NCBI GenBank assembly: GCA_934486635.1
Contig: CAKSPZ010000002.1
Location: forward strand, 62,001 to 126,000
DNA from: an uncultured Eubacteriales bacterium
GTDB taxonomy: Bacteria > Bacillota > Clostridia > Oscillospirales > Acutalibacteraceae
Length of the DNA: 64,000 bases
Reading direction: 5' to 3'
In this document: piece by piece, positions 61,710 to 64,000 of the stretch
How positions within the stretch are numbered: position 1 is the stretch's first letter
Layout of the letters: the number at the start of each line of letters is the position of its first letter
Position numbers and translations under genes: made by a program
The notes under the pieces: model-generated
The model's input: only the letters and a program-made list of their open reading frames with translations
The model's database searches: none
Told to the model about the DNA's origin: nothing

Positions 61710-62033
61710 ATGAAAAATAAAGAAGAATTACTAAAAAAATTAAAGGATAAGGAATTTTTAAAACTTTTTGCTGGTGCAAATTCAAATGAGGATATCGTAA
61801 AAATAGCTAAACAACAAGGATACAATATTACTAATAATGACGTTGAAGATACTTTGTTGTCAGATGATATGCTTGAAAGTGTAGCTGGTGGTAAAGGTAA
61901 CGTTACACAAAACTTAAATGCACAATCCTATGGCTCAGGCAACATTCAAATAGGATCTCAAACTCAAGACGCTAAAACAGATGTATCTCCAAAAACTGAT
62001 GCAACTACAAAAATAACTGGTGGCGGTTTATAA
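61710..62033 (+). CDS. Nif11-type leader peptide with long cysteine-free core (Nif11-2)
   Basis: The 107-residue protein has a Nif11 leader (about residues 1-61): NKEELLKKLKDKEFLKLFAG, EDIVKIAKQQGYNITNNDVED and SDDMLESVAGG, with GG at 60-61. The 46-residue core is rich in Asn, Gln, Thr, Gly and Ser, contains no cysteine, includes YGSGNIQIGS and ends GGGL. It has a consensus promoter and a strong AAAGGAGGA SD. The adjacent gene at 62153 has a near-identical leader. No modifying enzyme or peptidase-transporter is present. Confidence 0.85.
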   Translation: MKNKEELLKKLKDKEFLKLFAGANSNEDIVKIAKQQGYNITNNDVEDTLLSDDMLESVAGGKGNVTQNLNAQSYGSGNIQIGSQTQDAKTDVSPKTDATTKITGGGL

Positions 62034-62152
62034 TATATTTAGGAGTATAATAATATAAGTTGTAATAAAGCACTAAAAAATATATTCCGTTGAAAATAAT
62101 AATACTTAACAAATATACCTATTGCTATAAAAATAAGGTGGTGGATAAATAA

Positions 62153-62398
62153 ATGAAATCCGTTGAAGATTTAAAAAAGAAACTACAAGACCCAGAGTTT
62201 CTTAAACTTTTTGCCCATATCAATTCTGTAGAAGATATTGTTAAAGTTGCAAAGGAACAAGGCTATGACATTACCACCAATGATGTTGAAAATTACGAAA
62301 TGTCTGACGATAAGTTAGAGTCAGTTGCTGGAGGTAAACGTGATACTACAATAAATAATTATTACGTTAATGGTGGAAGTGGAAACATGCAGGCTTAA
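62153..62398 (+). CDS. Nif11-type leader peptide with short cysteine-free core (Nif11-3)
   Basis: The 81-residue protein's leader closely resembles that of Nif11-2 (EDLKKKLQDPEFLKLFAH, EDIVKVAKEQGYDITTNDVE, SDDKLESVAGG, GG at 60-61). The 20-residue core is KRDTTINNYYVNGGSGNMQA, again cysteine-free, sharing GSGN followed by a hydrophobic residue and Q with Nif11-2. The SD is GGTGGTGG. I see no strong promoter of its own, so it may be transcribed with Nif11-2. A strong terminator follows. Confidence 0.85.
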   Translation: MKSVEDLKKKLQDPEFLKLFAHINSVEDIVKVAKEQGYDITTNDVENYEMSDDKLESVAGGKRDTTINNYYVNGGSGNMQA

Positions 62399-62408
62399 TA
62401 AAACAATA

Positions 62409-62440
62409 AAAAAGAGAGTACATTTATGTACTCTCTTTTT
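62409..62440. terminator. Bidirectional terminator between Nif11-3 and thrS
   Basis: AAAAAGAGAGTACA (62409-62422) pairs with TGTACTCTCTTTTT (62427-62440) around a TTTA loop, with A and T tracts on both sides. Confidence 0.92.
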
Positions 62441-62442
62441 TA

Positions 62443-64000
62443 TTATTTTATAGTTTTTTCTTTTACTTCCGTTAATACTGTGTTTATAAATTCATCCAAT
62501 TTCATGGTTCCTAAATCTCCATCACTTCTGGATCTTACAGAAACGGTTTCTGTTTCGAGTTCTTTGTCCCCTATAACCAACATATATGGAATCTTTTTGA
62601 GTTGAGCTTCACGAATTTTATACCCAATTTTTTCACTTCTTGTGTCGGTAGTAACTCTTAACCCCGCATTCTTAAGTCTATCCTGAACTTTTAAAGCATC
62701 ACCATGAAGCCTATCACTTATTGGTAAAATTCTAATTTGTTCAGGAGCTAGCCATAAAGGAAACGCACCTGCAAAATGCTCAGTTAATATTCCTATAAAT
62801 CTTTCTATGCTACCAAAAACTACCCTGTGTATCATAACAGGTCTATGTTTTTCTCCATCTTCTCCAATATAAGTTAAGTCAAAACGTTCTGGCATTTGAA
62901 AATCTAATTGAATTGTTCCACACTGCCATGTTCTCCCAATACAGTCTTCTAAATGAAAATCTATTTTAGGACCATAAAACGCTCCATCGCCCTCATTTAT
63001 TTTATATTCTTTACCCATTTTATCGAGTGCATTTTTTAGACCATTTGTAGCCATTTCCCATTGCTCGTCTGTACCGAGAGAATCATCTGGTCTAGTAGAA
63101 AGTTCAATGTGATACTTAAATCCAAATGTAGAATAAAACTTATCAATTAAAGACATAACACCCATAATTTCACTTTCTATTTGATCAGGAGTCATAAATA
63201 TATGCGCATCATCCTGAGTAAAGCATCTAACTCTCATTAACCCATGCAATGCCCCTGATAGCTCATGTCTATGCACTAAACCTAATTCTGCTACACGCAT
63301 AGGTAATTCTCTATAAGAATGAGGTTTACTTTTATATACTAACATTCCACCAGGACAATTCATTGGTTTAATTGCATACTCCTGGTCATCTATCACTGTT
63401 GTATACATGTTGTCCTTATAGTGATCCCAGTGTCCAGAACGAAGCCACAATTCTTTATTTAACATCATTGGTGTCTTTATTTCCACATACCCGGCCTTAT
63501 CATGTTCTTTATGCCAAAAGTCTAACAAAGTATTTCTTAGAACCATTCCATTTGGGAAAAAGAAAGGAAATCCTTGTCCTTCTTCAAACAAATCAAAAAG
63601 CTCCAAATCCCTACCTATTTTTCTATGGTCACGCTTTTTAGCTTCCATAATTGCATTCAAATAGTCATCTAATTCTGAAGCTTTTGGAAATGAGATACCA
63701 TATACACGTTGTAACATAGGTCCTTTTGAGTCGCCTCTCCAATAAGCTCCCGTGCAGTTTAATAATTTTATAGCTTTCAATTGACCTGTTGACATTAAAT
63801 GAGGACCCGCACAAAGTTCTATAAAGTCTCCTTGTTTATAAAAAGATAAACTTTCACCTTTTTTAGAATGTTCCTCTATCAATTCAATTTTATAGTCTTG
63901 CTTTTTTTCTTTCATTAAACTTATAGCTTCATCGTAAGATAATTCGAAACGTTCTATTGGTAAATTTTCTTTAATAATTTTTTTCATTTCTGTTTCTATT
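62443..64000 (-). CDS. thrS: Threonyl-tRNA synthetase, partial at window edge
   Basis: ThrS charges tRNA-Thr. The visible part (about 519 residues) includes the end of the editing domain (LCAGPHL), the catalytic core motif 1 onward (YVEIKTPMML, MPMRVAELGLVHRHE, RVRCFTQDDAHIF), zinc-ligand residues (KPMNCPGGM) and the anticodon-binding domain ending KIPYMLVIGDKE. The N-terminal TGS and part of the editing domain lie beyond base 64000. No T-box leader can be seen because the promoter is outside the window. Confidence 0.96.
   Translation of the reverse strand, partial: IETEMKKIIKENLPIERFELSYDEAISLMKEKKQDYKIELIEEHSKKGESLSFYKQGDFIELCAGPHLMSTGQLKAIKLLNCTGAYWRGDSKGPMLQRVYGISFPKASELDDYLNAIMEAKKRDHRKIGRDLELFDLFEEGQGFPFFFPNGMVLRNTLLDFWHKEHDKAGYVEIKTPMMLNKELWLRSGHWDHYKDNMYTTVIDDQEYAIKPMNCPGGMLVYKSKPHSYRELPMRVAELGLVHRHELSGALHGLMRVRCFTQDDAHIFMTPDQIESEIMGVMSLIDKFYSTFGFKYHIELSTRPDDSLGTDEQWEMATNGLKNALDKMGKEYKINEGDGAFYGPKIDFHLEDCIGRTWQCGTIQLDFQMPERFDLTYIGEDGEKHRPVMIHRVVFGSIERFIGILTEHFAGAFPLWLAPEQIRILPISDRLHGDALKVQDRLKNAGLRVTTDTRSEKIGYKIREAQLKKIPYMLVIGDKELETETVSVRSRSDGDLGTMKLDEFINTVLTEVKEKTIK

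Overview
The window is chromosomal DNA from an AT-rich, endospore-forming Clostridia-type Firmicute. Sporulation-linked genes (bofA, ytfJ/gerW, spoIIIE-type ftsK, dacF), remA, the AddAB recombination enzyme, zinc-ribbon forms of L28 and L32, a Bacillus-type SRP RNA next to dnaX, and conserved Firmicutes operons all support this. Strong SD sequences are common and at least a dozen genes appear to start at TTG. The species cannot be named from the sequence. No insertion sequence, prophage, CRISPR array, tRNA or rRNA was recognised.

Layout. 1-5425 (minus): partial priA, rpoZ, gmk, remA and yicC form one operon; nrdR, bofA and a DUF2508 gene form another. 5560-15421 (minus): rnr, secG, addA, addB and a small membrane protein. 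15488-17537 (minus): metK behind a SAM-I riboswitch, then riboflavin transporter ribU. 17706-22604 (plus): yifB/comM, a small membrane protein, murA, walJ, rlmH. 22764-29430 (minus): hemW, lepA, lgt and two M16 peptidases. 29653-34513 (plus): an FHA-FtsW/RodA fusion with a transpeptidase, then a two-gene ABC exporter. 34622-37930 (minus): three biotin-dependent carboxyltransferase subunits resembling a transcarboxylase. 38026-42993 (minus): rluB, dacF, ytfJ, a DUF2953 gene, scpB, scpA and a site-2 protease. 43168-43877 (plus): rpmB and a Nif11-leader peptide gene. 43906-53260 (minus): plsY, der, rpmF, an HD-domain gene, a DUF3006 gene, a ComEC-like hydrolase, ftsK, tepA and a split transketolase. 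53284-54194: a decayed inorganic pyrophosphatase gene and a solitary NUMOD1-like gene, directly 3' of ssrA (tmRNA) and smpB. 55328-58138 (minus): recR, ebfC, dnaX and ffs. 58319-62398: a GH25 lysozyme, a type 4 uracil-DNA glycosylase, pduL, a polysaccharide deacetylase, a tiny ORF and two more Nif11-leader peptides. 62443-64000 (minus): thrS, cut by the window edge.

Most of the window is core cell machinery: replication and repair (priA, addAB, recR, dnaX, udg), translation and rescue (rnr, ssrA, smpB, lepA, rpmB, rpmF, der, thrS), envelope growth (murA, FtsW-type protein plus PBP, dacF, plsY, lgt) and chromosome segregation (scpAB, ftsK).

Two things stand out against that background. First, at least four intergenic elements of about 125-145 bp share one architecture: a long outer stem, usually GC-rich, enclosing exactly three hairpins, often with no unpaired base at the junction. 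Their sequences are unrelated. Simpler GC-rich perfect hairpins occupy other gene ends. Second, three Nif11-type leader peptides end in a double-glycine site but have no maturation enzyme or peptidase-transporter in the window. The cores of the two adjacent ones lack cysteine and share a short GSGN-containing motif.
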